Assembly: GCF_022049065.2 (NCBI RefSeq)
Contig: NZ_CP095743.1
Coordinates: 1,875,001 to 1,939,000 of the forward strand
DNA: 64,000 nucleotides
From: Niallia sp. Man26
GTDB lineage: Bacteria > Bacillota > Bacilli > Bacillales > Cytobacillaceae
Reading direction: 5' to 3'
Shown: piece after piece, positions 17,394 through 26,128 of the stretch
How positions within the stretch are numbered: position 1 is the stretch's first letter
Layout: each line of letters opens with the position of its first letter
The notes under the pieces: generated by a model
The model's input: only the letters and a program-made list of their open reading frames with translations
What the model was told of the DNA's origin: nothing
Database searches by the model: none
Translations under genes and position numbers: made by a program

Positions 17394-18550
17394 TGAAGTT
17401 TCCTTGGAAACAGAACATCCATAAAATTCTCCCCTTTTCTGTAAAAAAGGAAGATGTGGACAAGACGAATGATCTTAATAAAGAAGAAAACACAAATAAT
17501 CATACAGATGAAAAGAAGGCTAAAAAAACACAAAGACCGCTGCAATGGCGTCAACATCAACAGTGGCAGAATTATCAAAAATGGTTCGAACAGCAGCGAG
17601 AGCAGGAAAAGCAACGAAAATTAGAACAGCAAAAAAGATTAGAACAGTACCAGAGAGTAGTAGAGCAACAAAGACTTGAAACACAACAAAGATTAGAGGC
17701 ACAACAAAGTCGTAAGAACCAGCAGAAGCTCGAAACACAACAAAAGCTTGAAACACAGCAGAAGCTCGAAACACAACAAAGGCTTGAGGCACAGCAGAAG
17801 CTGGATACACAACAAAAGCTTGAGAAACAGCATATGCTCGAAACACAGCAGAAGCTTGAGGCACAGCGGAAGCTGGAAACACAACAAAAGCTCGAGACAC
17901 AGCAAAGACTCGAAGCGCAGAAAAAGCTTGAAGAGCAGCAAAAACTCGAAGCGCAGAAAAAGCTAGAGGAGCAGAAAAGGCAGGAAGAACGGCAAAGAGT
18001 GTGGGAAAAAATCAATTCTGTTCTTCCTTCGGATTACAACATGCCAAACGAAAAATCGATATCTGTTTTTCAGCCGATGAAGGCAGATGCGTATCAACAT
18101 TTATTTATTAGGAACTCCCCTGCTAATACCGCAGCAAAGCCGTTATTTATTGATAATCATATTATGGACCGACTTGGTGAAGTGCTACCTCAAGACTATC
18201 TTCTTCCTAATATCGGAACATTAGAGGTTTTCTCTAAGATGTCAAGTGACGTCTATAAATCTCTTTTTGTTAAAAAGCCGGGAGCAAAGCCGTTCTTTGT
18301 GGACCGGACAATATTTGATAAAATCGTAGCAGCTTTACCAGCTGATTATCACCTTCCTAACTCCCGCATGATAAAAATATTTGATGAGATGTCTAGTGAC
18401 AACTATGATGATTTGTTTGAAAAAAGGGGACATACAAAAAAAGCCTTCGTGGATAGACGTTATGTAGATGAAATAACTTCGGCATTACCAATTAATTATA
18501 GAATCCCTGACACAACGGCAATCAACAAGATACCATCAGAAAAATTATGA
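17393..18550 (+). CDS. Hexapeptide-repeat helical stalk protein with novel C-terminal LP-DY repeats
   Basis: 385 residues. Residues 1-74: basic, then Gln/Trp-rich. Residues 75-206: about 22 hexapeptides of the type QQKLET/QRLEAQ, strongly alpha-helical and Gln/Glu/Lys-rich with Leu every sixth position (not a heptad). Residues 207-385: about 3.5 copies of a ~50-residue unit with consensus LP.DY.LPN, vF..M.sD.Y..LF and PfFVDR. No signal peptide, no membrane segment, no Cys. Translationally coupled to the upstream GT4 gene and ended by a terminator. I do not recognise the C-terminal repeat. A stalk or scaffold of a surface or spore layer is an inference from context. Confidence 0.75.
   Translation: MKFPWKQNIHKILPFSVKKEDVDKTNDLNKEENTNNHTDEKKAKKTQRPLQWRQHQQWQNYQKWFEQQREQEKQRKLEQQKRLEQYQRVVEQQRLETQQRLEAQQSRKNQQKLETQQKLETQQKLETQQRLEAQQKLDTQQKLEKQHMLETQQKLEAQRKLETQQKLETQQRLEAQKKLEEQQKLEAQKKLEEQKRQEERQRVWEKINSVLPSDYNMPNEKSISVFQPMKADAYQHLFIRNSPANTAAKPLFIDNHIMDRLGEVLPQDYLLPNIGTLEVFSKMSSDVYKSLFVKKPGAKPFFVDRTIFDKIVAALPADYHLPNSRMIKIFDEMSSDNYDDLFEKRGHTKKAFVDRRYVDEITSALPINYRIPDTTAINKIPSEKL
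17615..18010 (+). repeat. 18-bp coding minisatellite (hexapeptide repeat)
   Basis: About 22 degenerate 18-bp units encoding residues 75-206 of the stalk protein. Synonymous variation (CTT/CTC/CTG, CAA/CAG) shows the units are not freshly amplified, but several neighbouring units are almost identical and may allow length change without frameshift. Confidence 0.85.
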
Positions 18551-18557
18551 GTTTTTT

Positions 18558-18588
18558 AGCGGATGGTTTGTCGCCATTCGCTTTTTTC
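18558..18588 (+). terminator. Terminator after the repeat protein
   Basis: AGCGGATGG-N7-CCATTCGCT (one wobble) followed by TTTTTTC. Confidence 0.85.
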
Positions 18589-18689
18589 TTATAAGGAGAT
18601 GTCCATTTTTGGCTCAGTATGGTCACCCGCCATATACACGGAACACTCGAATATCATAAGCTATTAAAAATGAGTAGAGGAGCAGAAGG

Positions 18690-19601
18690 ATGAAAGTAGC
18701 AGTTACTGGTGGAGCAGGTTTTATCGGCTCTCATTTAACAGATTATTTATTAAAAGAGGGATATGAAGTTCATATACTGGATAATTATTCGTCAGGCCAT
18801 TATTTCCCTGAACATCCCAATGTGGTATTGCATGAAGTGGATATCCGCAGTGAAAGGGCGCAAGCAATAATCGAAGCCGAAAAACCTGCATTCGTATTCC
18901 ATCTAGCAGCACAGGCAGATGTTACAAGATCGATTAACAATCCATGTGAAGATGCAGATATCAATATCAACGGCACTATTAATATATTGGAAGGATGCCG
19001 GAAAGCAAATGTGAAAAAAATTATTTTTTCCTCTACATCTGCAGTGTATGGCAATCTTCAAAAAGAAACGATTGAAGAACACGATCGTACATCACCAATT
19101 TCCTATTATGGATTATCTAAATTATCTGCTGAACAGTATATTCAACTTTACCAAGTATTATATGGACTGGATTTCACCATCCTGCGCTATGGAAATGTAT
19201 ACGGTCCAAGACAAACTGCCAAAGGAGAAGGCGGTGTTATTGCCGTTTTTATGGACAGGATTAAAGAAGGAAGCTGTTTAAAAATCCATGGAGATGGAAA
19301 ACAGACACGAGATTTCGTATTTGTTGAGGATGTTGTGAAAGCAAACATCGCAGCAATGACAAGCGGCAGCAATAATATTTTTCATGTAAGTACAAATAAG
19401 CCAACAAGCATTAATCAACTTGCTGAGATTCTATTAGAACTTCATCCAGACAGTCTAGAAACCATTCATGTTACCAGCCGGACAGGTGATATTAAACACA
19501 GCTGTCTTTTAAATGAAAAATGCTGTGAACAGCTTGGATGGAAACCGGAGTACAGCATAAGTGAAGGTTTACAAAAAACCTATCATTATTATAATAATTA
19601 A
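18690..19601 (+). CDS. UDP-glucose 4-epimerase-like SDR
   Basis: 303 residues. TGGAGFIGSHL NAD-binding motif, FHLAAQADVTRSI, STSAVYG and YYGLSKLSAEQY (Tyr-x3-Lys), GNVYGPRQ: a classical GalE/WbpP-branch extended SDR. Makes a 4-epimer of UDP-hexose, supplying another sugar to the locus. RBS GAGGAG. Between the repeat-protein unit and the DUF1796 pair. Exact hexose (Glc/Gal, GlcNAc/GalNAc or uronic acid) cannot be told. Confidence 0.85.
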   Translation: MKVAVTGGAGFIGSHLTDYLLKEGYEVHILDNYSSGHYFPEHPNVVLHEVDIRSERAQAIIEAEKPAFVFHLAAQADVTRSINNPCEDADININGTINILEGCRKANVKKIIFSSTSAVYGNLQKETIEEHDRTSPISYYGLSKLSAEQYIQLYQVLYGLDFTILRYGNVYGPRQTAKGEGGVIAVFMDRIKEGSCLKIHGDGKQTRDFVFVEDVVKANIAAMTSGSNNIFHVSTNKPTSINQLAEILLELHPDSLETIHVTSRTGDIKHSCLLNEKCCEQLGWKPEYSISEGLQKTYHYYNN

Positions 19602-19747
19602 TAACCATTCTCCATATTGTGTTTCCTTTTCCTTGTAAAATTCAGTTTATAGTCGTATGCTGCTAGCCCCCTCTTCCATCACCTGTTTGCCTCTATGAGT
19701 TTTCATTTTGATAATGGCACACTAGTGTTATTAAAAGGAGTATGTAC

Positions 19748-20377
19748 ATGAAGCTTCATGAAATTAAAGGTGAATATGATGCTATTTATAGTTTAGGTGA
19801 AAACTGCCTGCCAGCCATGAAAATGAGACAGTTTCATCTCAGGCCATTTGCCGGTCCGCTAGATTGGGTAGGGATAAGGTATGTGCACAATGTAGCCAAG
19901 CTGATTCGCACTTATTTTACCGGTTTTCTTGCAGAAGAGAACCTAGTCACTACTGGATATGCTTCAGACTCCGATTTGCTTGTATATGATATTGATAATA
20001 TCATCAGCTTTAACCATGATTTTAAAACAGACAGGAATACGATTGATAATCTGATGGATTTGCCGTTTGTTAAGGAGAAGTACTACAGAAGAATCACCAG
20101 ATTCATTCAGAGTGTACAGACTGATAAACGTATCTTATTCATTCGGTCAGTAGCATCCATTGAAGAAATTATTGAACTCCAATCCGCACTTCGTGAGGTT
20201 GTCAAAGGTGACTTTACACTATTAGTCGTTAATCACTATCCAGTTTCTGATCTTATTGTGCAAGAATGCAATATTGATAATGTTTGTTCTATATGGCTGC
20301 CAAATGAAGATATATGGGATGGAAATAATCATCACTGGCAACAAATTTTCGATGGAATTTCTATTCGTCCGAAATGA
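19748..20377 (+). CDS. DUF1796 putative papain-like cysteine peptidase, copy 1
   Basis: 209 residues from ATG 19748; AAAGGAG lies seven bases upstream, too close to the in-frame ATG at 19742. The signature YSLGENCLPAMKMR.F.LRPFAGPLDWVG (Cys near residue 19) and a later VVNHYP fit the DUF1796 family, proposed by fold prediction to be papain-like with a Cys/His pair; enzymatic activity is not established. Such genes often accompany glycosyltransferases in Bacillus surface-polysaccharide clusters (from memory). A paralogue follows. Confidence 0.8.
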   Translation: MKLHEIKGEYDAIYSLGENCLPAMKMRQFHLRPFAGPLDWVGIRYVHNVAKLIRTYFTGFLAEENLVTTGYASDSDLLVYDIDNIISFNHDFKTDRNTIDNLMDLPFVKEKYYRRITRFIQSVQTDKRILFIRSVASIEEIIELQSALREVVKGDFTLLVVNHYPVSDLIVQECNIDNVCSIWLPNEDIWDGNNHHWQQIFDGISIRPK

Positions 20378-20405
20378 AGGCATGTATAAAGGAGACTTAG
20401 AGTAT

Positions 20406-21059
20406 ATGAGTGTACAAGATATGAAAGGAACATATGACGCTATTTTCAGTTTAGGAGATTTGTGCTTGGCAAGCATCCAATTGCGTAAATTTAATTTGCG
20501 TCCATTTGCAGGGCCGCTGGACTGGATGGCTTCAAATAACCTGCCAGATGTTACTAGACTGCTGGCTAACAGATTTTCAGGATATATGGAACTTCATAAC
20601 CTAAAAGCAACTGGAGAGTACTCGACAGGCATCAACTCTACAGATCCACATTTAGTCATTACAGATACCGCTTACAATATTGTTTCCAGCCATGATTTTC
20701 GAGCAGACAGCAATACATTTACAAACTTTCCGGAATATTCAAAGGTAAAACAGAAGGTAGATAGACGTGTGGAAAGAATGTTAAAATTCTTTGATGAAGG
20801 AGAACGCTTGTTATTTGTTAGGACAGAAGCATCATTTTCAGATACACTTCAGCTGCAAGCTGTCTTGTCTGATATTGTGAAAAATCAGTTTCATATACTG
20901 GTCGTCAATCATAATGACAGAGAGGATATGGAAGTGAAAAGCTGGCCAATCAAAAATGTTACAGTAGTGGAAATGCCTGTATACGAAAAGTGGACAAACA
21001 ATGATGATTATTGGGAAGCTTTGTTTGAAAACATTAGTGTTAAAGAACTAGATGAATAA
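20406..21059 (+). CDS. DUF1796 putative papain-like cysteine peptidase, copy 2
   Basis: 217 residues from ATG 20406, with AAAGGAG about twelve bases upstream; ATG 20382 is an alternative. Same family marks as copy 1: FSLGDLCLASIQLR.F.LRPFAGPLDWMA with the Cys kept, a SHDFRADSN segment and VVNHND with the His kept. Starts 28 bases after copy 1 stops, so they form an operon. Closed by a strong terminator, the right border of the glycan locus. Confidence 0.8.
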   Translation: MSVQDMKGTYDAIFSLGDLCLASIQLRKFNLRPFAGPLDWMASNNLPDVTRLLANRFSGYMELHNLKATGEYSTGINSTDPHLVITDTAYNIVSSHDFRADSNTFTNFPEYSKVKQKVDRRVERMLKFFDEGERLLFVRTEASFSDTLQLQAVLSDIVKNQFHILVVNHNDREDMEVKSWPIKNVTVVEMPVYEKWTNNDDYWEALFENISVKELDE

Positions 21060-21088
21060 AAAACGCTCCATTAAATGGAGCGTTTTTG
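21059..21088 (+). terminator. Terminator at the right border of the glycan locus
   Basis: AAAACGCTCCAT/ATGGAGCGTTTT perfect stem with loop TAA, then T. Confidence 0.9.
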
Positions 21089-21269
21089 CTTACTTTTTTT
21101 AATCTCTTGCAGGTAATTGCCCTTATTAGTACGATAAATCTAAGTATCTAATCGCAGGTAATTTAATTTTAAAGTGTTAATTTTTGAAATGTCTGGATTC
21201 CTTTATTACAATAATAATGAAATGTAAAAACTAAAATGGATGGGAACAAAAAGGATAAAGGAGACAGCG

Positions 21270-22019
21270 ATGAAATTTTCAAATCAAGTCGTCATCGTAA
21301 CAGGCGCAAGCAACGGAATCGGTCAAAGCATTGCAGAGCACTATTTAAAGGAAGGTGCTAAGGTTGTTTTTGCAGATGTGGATGAAGCTGCGTCTAATAA
21401 AATAATTGAAGCGTCAGCTTATTCTGAAAATGCAGCTTTCATTAAAACAGACGTAAGGCAGGAACAGGATATTATTCGGCTGATGGAAGAAACGAAACAG
21501 AGGTTTGGCAGGATTGATATTTTAGTCAATAATGCAGGCAAGTCTCTGTTTAAATCTTTTTATGATCTAACTGTGGAGGAATGGGATGACATTATAAATA
21601 CAAATTTGCGGAGTGTATTTTTATGCTCCCGCGAGGCAGCTAAGATAATGAGGCACAATACAAACGGCGGCGCAATTGTGAACATGTCATCGACAAGGGC
21701 ATATATGTCTGAACCGAATACAGAAAGCTATAGTGCAAGCAAAGGCGGAATTATGGCAATTACCCATGCTTTGGCGAACAGTCTTGCAGATGACCGGATT
21801 GCTGTTAACAGCATTGCTCCTGGCTGGATTGAAACGAAGCATTATAATTCATTAAGGGATGTGGATCATGAGCAGCATTTATCCAAAAGAGTTGGTAAAC
21901 CTTCTGATATCGCTAGAGCATGTCTATTTTTGACAGACAGAGAGAATAATTTCATCACAGGAACAAATCTTACAATAGACGGCGGGATGACGGTTAAGAT
22001 GATTTATGAAGAAGATTGA
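21270..22019 (+). CDS. Short-chain dehydrogenase/reductase (classical SDR)
   Basis: 249 residues from ATG 21270 (AAAGGAGAC upstream; the in-frame ATG at 21240 has no RBS). TGASNGIG cofactor loop, NNAG, catalytic Ser in NMSSTRAY and YSASK (Tyr-x3-Lys), SIAPGWIET and C-terminal TIDGGMT: all expected for glucose-dehydrogenase/FabG-like SDRs. Followed 29 bases later by a PatB/MalY-type lyase, probably co-transcribed. Substrate unknown. Confidence 0.88.
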   Translation: MKFSNQVVIVTGASNGIGQSIAEHYLKEGAKVVFADVDEAASNKIIEASAYSENAAFIKTDVRQEQDIIRLMEETKQRFGRIDILVNNAGKSLFKSFYDLTVEEWDDIINTNLRSVFLCSREAAKIMRHNTNGGAIVNMSSTRAYMSEPNTESYSASKGGIMAITHALANSLADDRIAVNSIAPGWIETKHYNSLRDVDHEQHLSKRVGKPSDIARACLFLTDRENNFITGTNLTIDGGMTVKMIYEED

Positions 22020-22048
22020 TTTCTAAAAAAAGCAAGGAGGGTGCAATA

Positions 22049-23236
22049 ATGCTTAATAATTTTGATGAAGTAGTAAACAGGCGCAATACATATTCGGTTA
22101 AATGGGATGGCGGCAAGCTCATTAAGGAGATGGGTCTCACTGAGCGCTATGATGAAGAGACGATTCCCTTATTCACTGCTGACATGGACTTGCCAGTACC
22201 ACAGGCTCTTGTTGATGCCTTGCATAAGACAGTTGAAAACAGAATTTACGGCTACTCCATTTTTCCAGATGAATATTATAAAGCCATCCAGCATTGGTTC
22301 AAAAAAAGACATGATTGGGACATCGATAAAGATCATATTGTGTATAGCCCTGGCACTGTTCATGCAATTAATATGGCAATCCGTGCCTATACAGAGCCTA
22401 ACGACGGCATTATTATTCAGCGTCCTGCTTATCCGCCCTTCACAACAGCAATTGAGGGGAACGGCAGAACAGTTTTGAACAACGCTCTTCTATATGATGA
22501 GCAGAGCTATTATACGATTGATTTTGCAGATTTTGAGGAAAAGGCAAGTCAAGACAGCACAAAAATGTTTATATTATGCAACCCTCATAATCCAACAGGC
22601 AGGATTTTCCGCGAAGATGAACTGAAAAGATTAGCGGAGATTTGCAAAAAGCATCAAGTATTGATCGTTGCTGATGAAATTCACGGTGATTTGATCAGAA
22701 AAAATGAAAAGTTCATTCCAATGGCGAAAATCGCTGATAATGAGATGTTAATTACTTGTACAGCCATCAACAAGACCTTCAATGTTGCTGGTCTTCATTG
22801 CACAAATATGGTCATTCCGAATTTAAAGCTGCGCAAACAATTTATAAAAACAATGGGTCACCAAATGGCATCACCGTTTACCATATCTGCGCTTATTGCT
22901 GTTTATAACGATGGAGAAGAATGGCTCGAAGATTTGAAAACATATATTGACGGCACGATGGAAATGGTGAAAGAATTTATCGACAAAAAAATGCCGAAGG
23001 TGAAAGTGGTCATACCAGAAGGCACATATATTATGTGGATGGATTTTTCCGCCTATAATATTACACCTGAAGAAGTCCATGATCGCATCTATAACAGAGC
23101 GAATGTCCTGTTAGAGGATGGAAGTATGTTCGGAGAAGAAGGCACAGCCTTTCAGAGAATTTGTATTCCATCACCGCGTTCACTCATTCAAACAGCGTTA
23201 GATCGAATAGCAAAGGAATTCGAAGATTTACAATAG
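22049..23236 (+). CDS. PatB/MalY-type PLP-dependent cystathionine beta-lyase / aminotransferase
   Basis: 395 residues from ATG 22049 (AAGGAGGG upstream). Fold-type I aminotransferase features: FTADMDLPVP near the N terminus (typical of MalY/PatB), YGYSIFPDEYY, NPHNPTGRIF, VADEIHGDL and the PLP-lysine motif TAINKTFNVAGL. Cleaves C-S bonds in cystathionine or cysteine conjugates, cytoplasmic. In-line with the SDR before it. Confidence 0.87.
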   Translation: MLNNFDEVVNRRNTYSVKWDGGKLIKEMGLTERYDEETIPLFTADMDLPVPQALVDALHKTVENRIYGYSIFPDEYYKAIQHWFKKRHDWDIDKDHIVYSPGTVHAINMAIRAYTEPNDGIIIQRPAYPPFTTAIEGNGRTVLNNALLYDEQSYYTIDFADFEEKASQDSTKMFILCNPHNPTGRIFREDELKRLAEICKKHQVLIVADEIHGDLIRKNEKFIPMAKIADNEMLITCTAINKTFNVAGLHCTNMVIPNLKLRKQFIKTMGHQMASPFTISALIAVYNDGEEWLEDLKTYIDGTMEMVKEFIDKKMPKVKVVIPEGTYIMWMDFSAYNITPEEVHDRIYNRANVLLEDGSMFGEEGTAFQRICIPSPRSLIQTALDRIAKEFEDLQ

Positions 23237-23362
23237 TATACACCGGCATCATTACAAGGGCTAAGCTTCCAAATACTGTTTAAAGGTTTGCAGTTGTGTA
23301 TTTTTAGGAGTATAATATTTTCATTATCGAAATTACATTACTTATATTTGGGGGCTTTTTCA

Positions 23363-24133
23363 TTGGACATACTACATCAAATACTTTCCACTTATGCTTC
23401 CTTTTTTGATTGGGACATGTGGGTAGAAGTATTATCAGATCCAGTTTCGTGGGGATTGATTGGTTCATTAATCATCCTTGAAGGACTACTTTCTGCAGAT
23501 AACGCGTTAGTACTTGCCATTATGGTCAAGGATTTACCGAAGGACAAGCAAAAAAAAGCACTCACTTACGGATTGTTTGGAGCGTATTTCTTCCGCTTTC
23601 TATTTATCGGACTTGGGGTATATTTAATTAAGTTCACATGGATTAAAGTCCTTGGTGCCGCTTATCTTGCGTGGATTGTTATTAAACATTTCTGGCTTGA
23701 CAACAAGGATGAGGACGCTAAGGGAATTAAAAAAGACAGCTGGACTGTCCGGATGTTTGGTTCATTTTGGGCTACGGTCATTTCTGTTGAATTGTTGGAC
23801 TTAGCATTTTCAGTTGACAGTATTCTCGCATCATTAGCTGTTTCTGAAGAAATTTGGATTCTGCTTCTCGGTGGAATGCTTGGAATCTTAATGATGAGAA
23901 CAGTAGCGAAGCTATTCCTTGTATTAATTGATAAAGTGCCTGAATTGGAAAACACTGCATTTGTGCTAATTGGCATTATTGCTCTTAAAATGTTTGCAAG
24001 TATCTTTGGCTTTGAATTAGATCATTATATCTTCTTTGCTATATTGATTCTTGCGTTCATTATTACGTTTATCATCCACTTCATCAACAAAAACAAAAAG
24101 ATGTCAGAAGAAGTGGCATCAACAAAAGAATAA
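23363..24133 (+). CDS. TerC/YkoY-family membrane protein
   Basis: 256 residues from TTG 23363 (GGGGGC upstream); further 5' codons to 23288 lack an RBS. Seven or eight membrane helices with the family's acidic marks ILEGLLSADNALVLAIMV and VELLDLAFSVDSILA, the conserved intramembrane Asp/Glu residues that bind metal. Family members export Mn2+ or help metalate secreted enzymes. No yybP-ykoY riboswitch is visible in the short leader. Confidence 0.88.
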   Translation: MDILHQILSTYASFFDWDMWVEVLSDPVSWGLIGSLIILEGLLSADNALVLAIMVKDLPKDKQKKALTYGLFGAYFFRFLFIGLGVYLIKFTWIKVLGAAYLAWIVIKHFWLDNKDEDAKGIKKDSWTVRMFGSFWATVISVELLDLAFSVDSILASLAVSEEIWILLLGGMLGILMMRTVAKLFLVLIDKVPELENTAFVLIGIIALKMFASIFGFELDHYIFFAILILAFIITFIIHFINKNKKMSEEVASTKE

Positions 24134-24138
24134 CAAAT

Positions 24139-24173
24139 TAAGCCTTGTTCCAGTTTGGGACAGGCTTTTTTTA
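24139..24173 (+). terminator. Terminator after the TerC gene
   Basis: AAGCCTTGTTCC/GGGACAGGCTT with one bulge, then seven T. Confidence 0.8.
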
Positions 24174-24182
24174 TGTAAAAAA

Positions 24183-24719
24183 TTATTTCGTATATTTATT
24201 AGCATAACTAGAGGCTACAAACGAATCAGGCTTAATCTTCGGTTCAACTCCAATTGATTCAATTCTTGCAACCATTTCATTAACAAACTCACTCGTTTTA
24301 TTTCTTGAGCCGCTGCCAATATCTATATGTCCTTCCATTGAAAATGTCGCTCCACTATATATAAATGGCAGAACAATATCAATCAGTTCGTTTTTCCGTT
24401 CTTCTGTAAACAGAGACACCACTTCCTCTGTTAAGGTTGTTTCATAAGAAATTTTTTCGTGCAACGCCAGCATTTTGCGGGGAACGATTATTTTTCTAAT
24501 GCATGCCCAAGCTCCTTTACCCTTGTTCTGGATTACAATGCCCGTTATAAAGGTAGTATGCTTAGGGTGAACCTGAGAATCAGTGCCAATCATCAAGCGA
24601 TAATTTCCCCGTGGATTTCTTCTCATAAAATTGGAAATGCGCTGAAAAACAACATCAAATGTCATCGACTTTTCTTGAAGATTCTGAAATGCCATCTCTG
24701 ACCATCTTTTCGCCGCCAT
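24183..24719 (-). CDS. YkuK-like ribonuclease-H-fold protein (DUF458)
   Basis: 178 residues, ATG with GGAGGAGCT upstream. MIGTDSQVHPKHTTFITGIVI carries the first acidic residue of an RNase-H-like core; HIDIGSGSRNKTSEFVNEM and the C-terminal KPDSFVASSYANKYTK match the YkuK family. Biochemical role unknown. Convergent with the TerC gene and monocistronic. Confidence 0.8.
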   Translation of the reverse strand: MAAKRWSEMAFQNLQEKSMTFDVVFQRISNFMRRNPRGNYRLMIGTDSQVHPKHTTFITGIVIQNKGKGAWACIRKIIVPRKMLALHEKISYETTLTEEVVSLFTEERKNELIDIVLPFIYSGATFSMEGHIDIGSGSRNKTSEFVNEMVARIESIGVEPKIKPDSFVASSYANKYTK

Positions 24720-25111
24720 TCATTAGCTCCTCCTTCAAACGTCTAAACACAAGCAATGAAGTACTTACCATTAACTATTGTATGAGCACCCCTGAAAAAT
24801 AGCACCAAGCATAACCATGTCATATTGTATGCAATGCTTTACATTTGGAGTTGGCGGAGGCCTAGTAAAACTAAGAGGAAAGGAAAAATAAATGAATGGA
24901 GTGTTAATAACAGCTATTTTAAAAATAATCAACTAGAGAAGTAATATAAGTAGATAAAGCACCGTTCCTAAACGAAGGAGATTAATAAACTATTATTTCC
25001 ACTTAAAAATTTTCACGAAACAGGTTTAAAAAAATGAAAAACAGTGTATATAAGCTAGGTGAATATAACAATAATAGAGAAAAGAAAACTGAACGGAAAA
25101 AGGGGATTTAC
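24720..25111. other. 392-bp intergenic region between YkuK and the first RsbR-like gene
   Basis: AT-rich. Holds the YkuK promoter region on the minus strand and the leader of the RsbR-like gene on the plus strand. No conserved RNA, no sigma-B type GTTT/GGGTAT pair at proper spacing, and no ORF with an RBS longer than about 15 codons was found. Confidence 0.5.
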
Positions 25112-26128
25112 ATGAGCAATAATTCTATTCATATTGGTGGTTTACACTTTGAGTGGGAATTAGAAAAGGGCAGGTTTTTGTTTGAAGAGCAAGATGCTGT
25201 TCTTTTTTGGATTTCTAGTGCGATGAAAACTTTTTTTGATACGATTGAAGAAATATCTGGTGAAGAGGCTTCAAACTTAGTGTTTGAGGCAACCGGTTAT
25301 CGTCAAGGTCTAGTCGTTGGCGAGTATTTTGAAAAAATGAAGGATGTAGATGTGAAGGAGGCGGCGAATCTTATTACCGCTACATATGCATCGGCAGGCT
25401 GGGGTGTGGCTGAAATTTTTGATTTGAATTATCAAACGAAAACTTTAACCGCTCATATTAAAGACAGCTGGGAATATAAAATAAATGTAGAGCAAGGAAA
25501 AAAGAAGGGCGGATGTTATTTAGCTGCCCATTATGCTGGTATATTTACCAGATTACTCGGCACAAATATTTGGTACAAAATTATTCAAGAGCAGCTTGAA
25601 GGCAATGAGTGCAGCATTATTGAATACTTCCCATCAGAAATTACTGTTACGAATAATATCCATGAGCTCGCGAGGAAAAAAGAATCCGAACAGATTGCTC
25701 GATTAGAACAGGTTGTTGAGGAAAAAACGAAAGAGCTGAAGGAATTAGTCAAAAGAATTTCTTCTCCGATTATTCCCGTTCATGATGACATCGTAATTGT
25801 TCCGCTCCTTGGAAAGTATGATGAAGACCGTTCTGAACTGCTTGTTACTAATACACTAAATAATTTACCTCAATATAAGGCAAGCTATTTAGTATTAGAC
25901 TTAACTGGTTTGGACCGGGATATCAGTCAGCATACTGCAAGTCTTTTGGAGAAAATCGGTTCGGCTGCAAATCTTATTGGCATTCAAACGATTTTAGTAG
26001 GAATTTCCCCAGAACTGAGTATTGTCGTATCACAGGCAAATATTAATTTATCTCAATTTGATTGTTTCCAAACGTTAAAGCATGGCATTCATTATGCATT
26101 GGGACAGCTAGGCAGGAAAATAATATAA
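25112..26128 (+). CDS. RsbR-like V4R/STAS stress-sensor protein, copy 1
   Basis: 338 residues from ATG 25112 (AAGGGGAT upstream; the in-frame ATG 25034 lacks an RBS). N-terminal ~170 residues resemble a 4-vinyl-reductase-like sensor fold (EISGEEASNLVFEATGYRQG, YASAGWGVAEI). A coiled linker (ARKKESEQIARLEQVVEEK, ~190-215) leads to a STAS domain ending in LIGIQTILVGISPELS. The layout is that of RsbR stressosome co-antagonists, with the sensor replaced. By eye, the two RsbT-phosphorylated Thr of RsbRA align with Gln and Val here. A paralogue with the same layout lies at 37935. Confidence 0.78.
   Translation: MSNNSIHIGGLHFEWELEKGRFLFEEQDAVLFWISSAMKTFFDTIEEISGEEASNLVFEATGYRQGLVVGEYFEKMKDVDVKEAANLITATYASAGWGVAEIFDLNYQTKTLTAHIKDSWEYKINVEQGKKKGGCYLAAHYAGIFTRLLGTNIWYKIIQEQLEGNECSIIEYFPSEITVTNNIHELARKKESEQIARLEQVVEEKTKELKELVKRISSPIIPVHDDIVIVPLLGKYDEDRSELLVTNTLNNLPQYKASYLVLDLTGLDRDISQHTASLLEKIGSAANLIGIQTILVGISPELSIVVSQANINLSQFDCFQTLKHGIHYALGQLGRKII

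Noticed and set aside
17520..18015. Long minus-strand ORFs rich in Cys, Ser and Phe opposite the hexad repeat
   Set aside because: These are antisense shadows of the repetitive Gln/Leu/Glu codons, with no RBS.
18601..18680. Short ORF of 14-22 codons before the GalE-like gene
   Set aside because: Too short, poorly spaced from its RBS and no recognisable peptide.
23237..23362. Possible yybP-ykoY manganese riboswitch upstream of the TerC gene
   Set aside because: The leader is only about 125 bp and shows none of the conserved core of this riboswitch.
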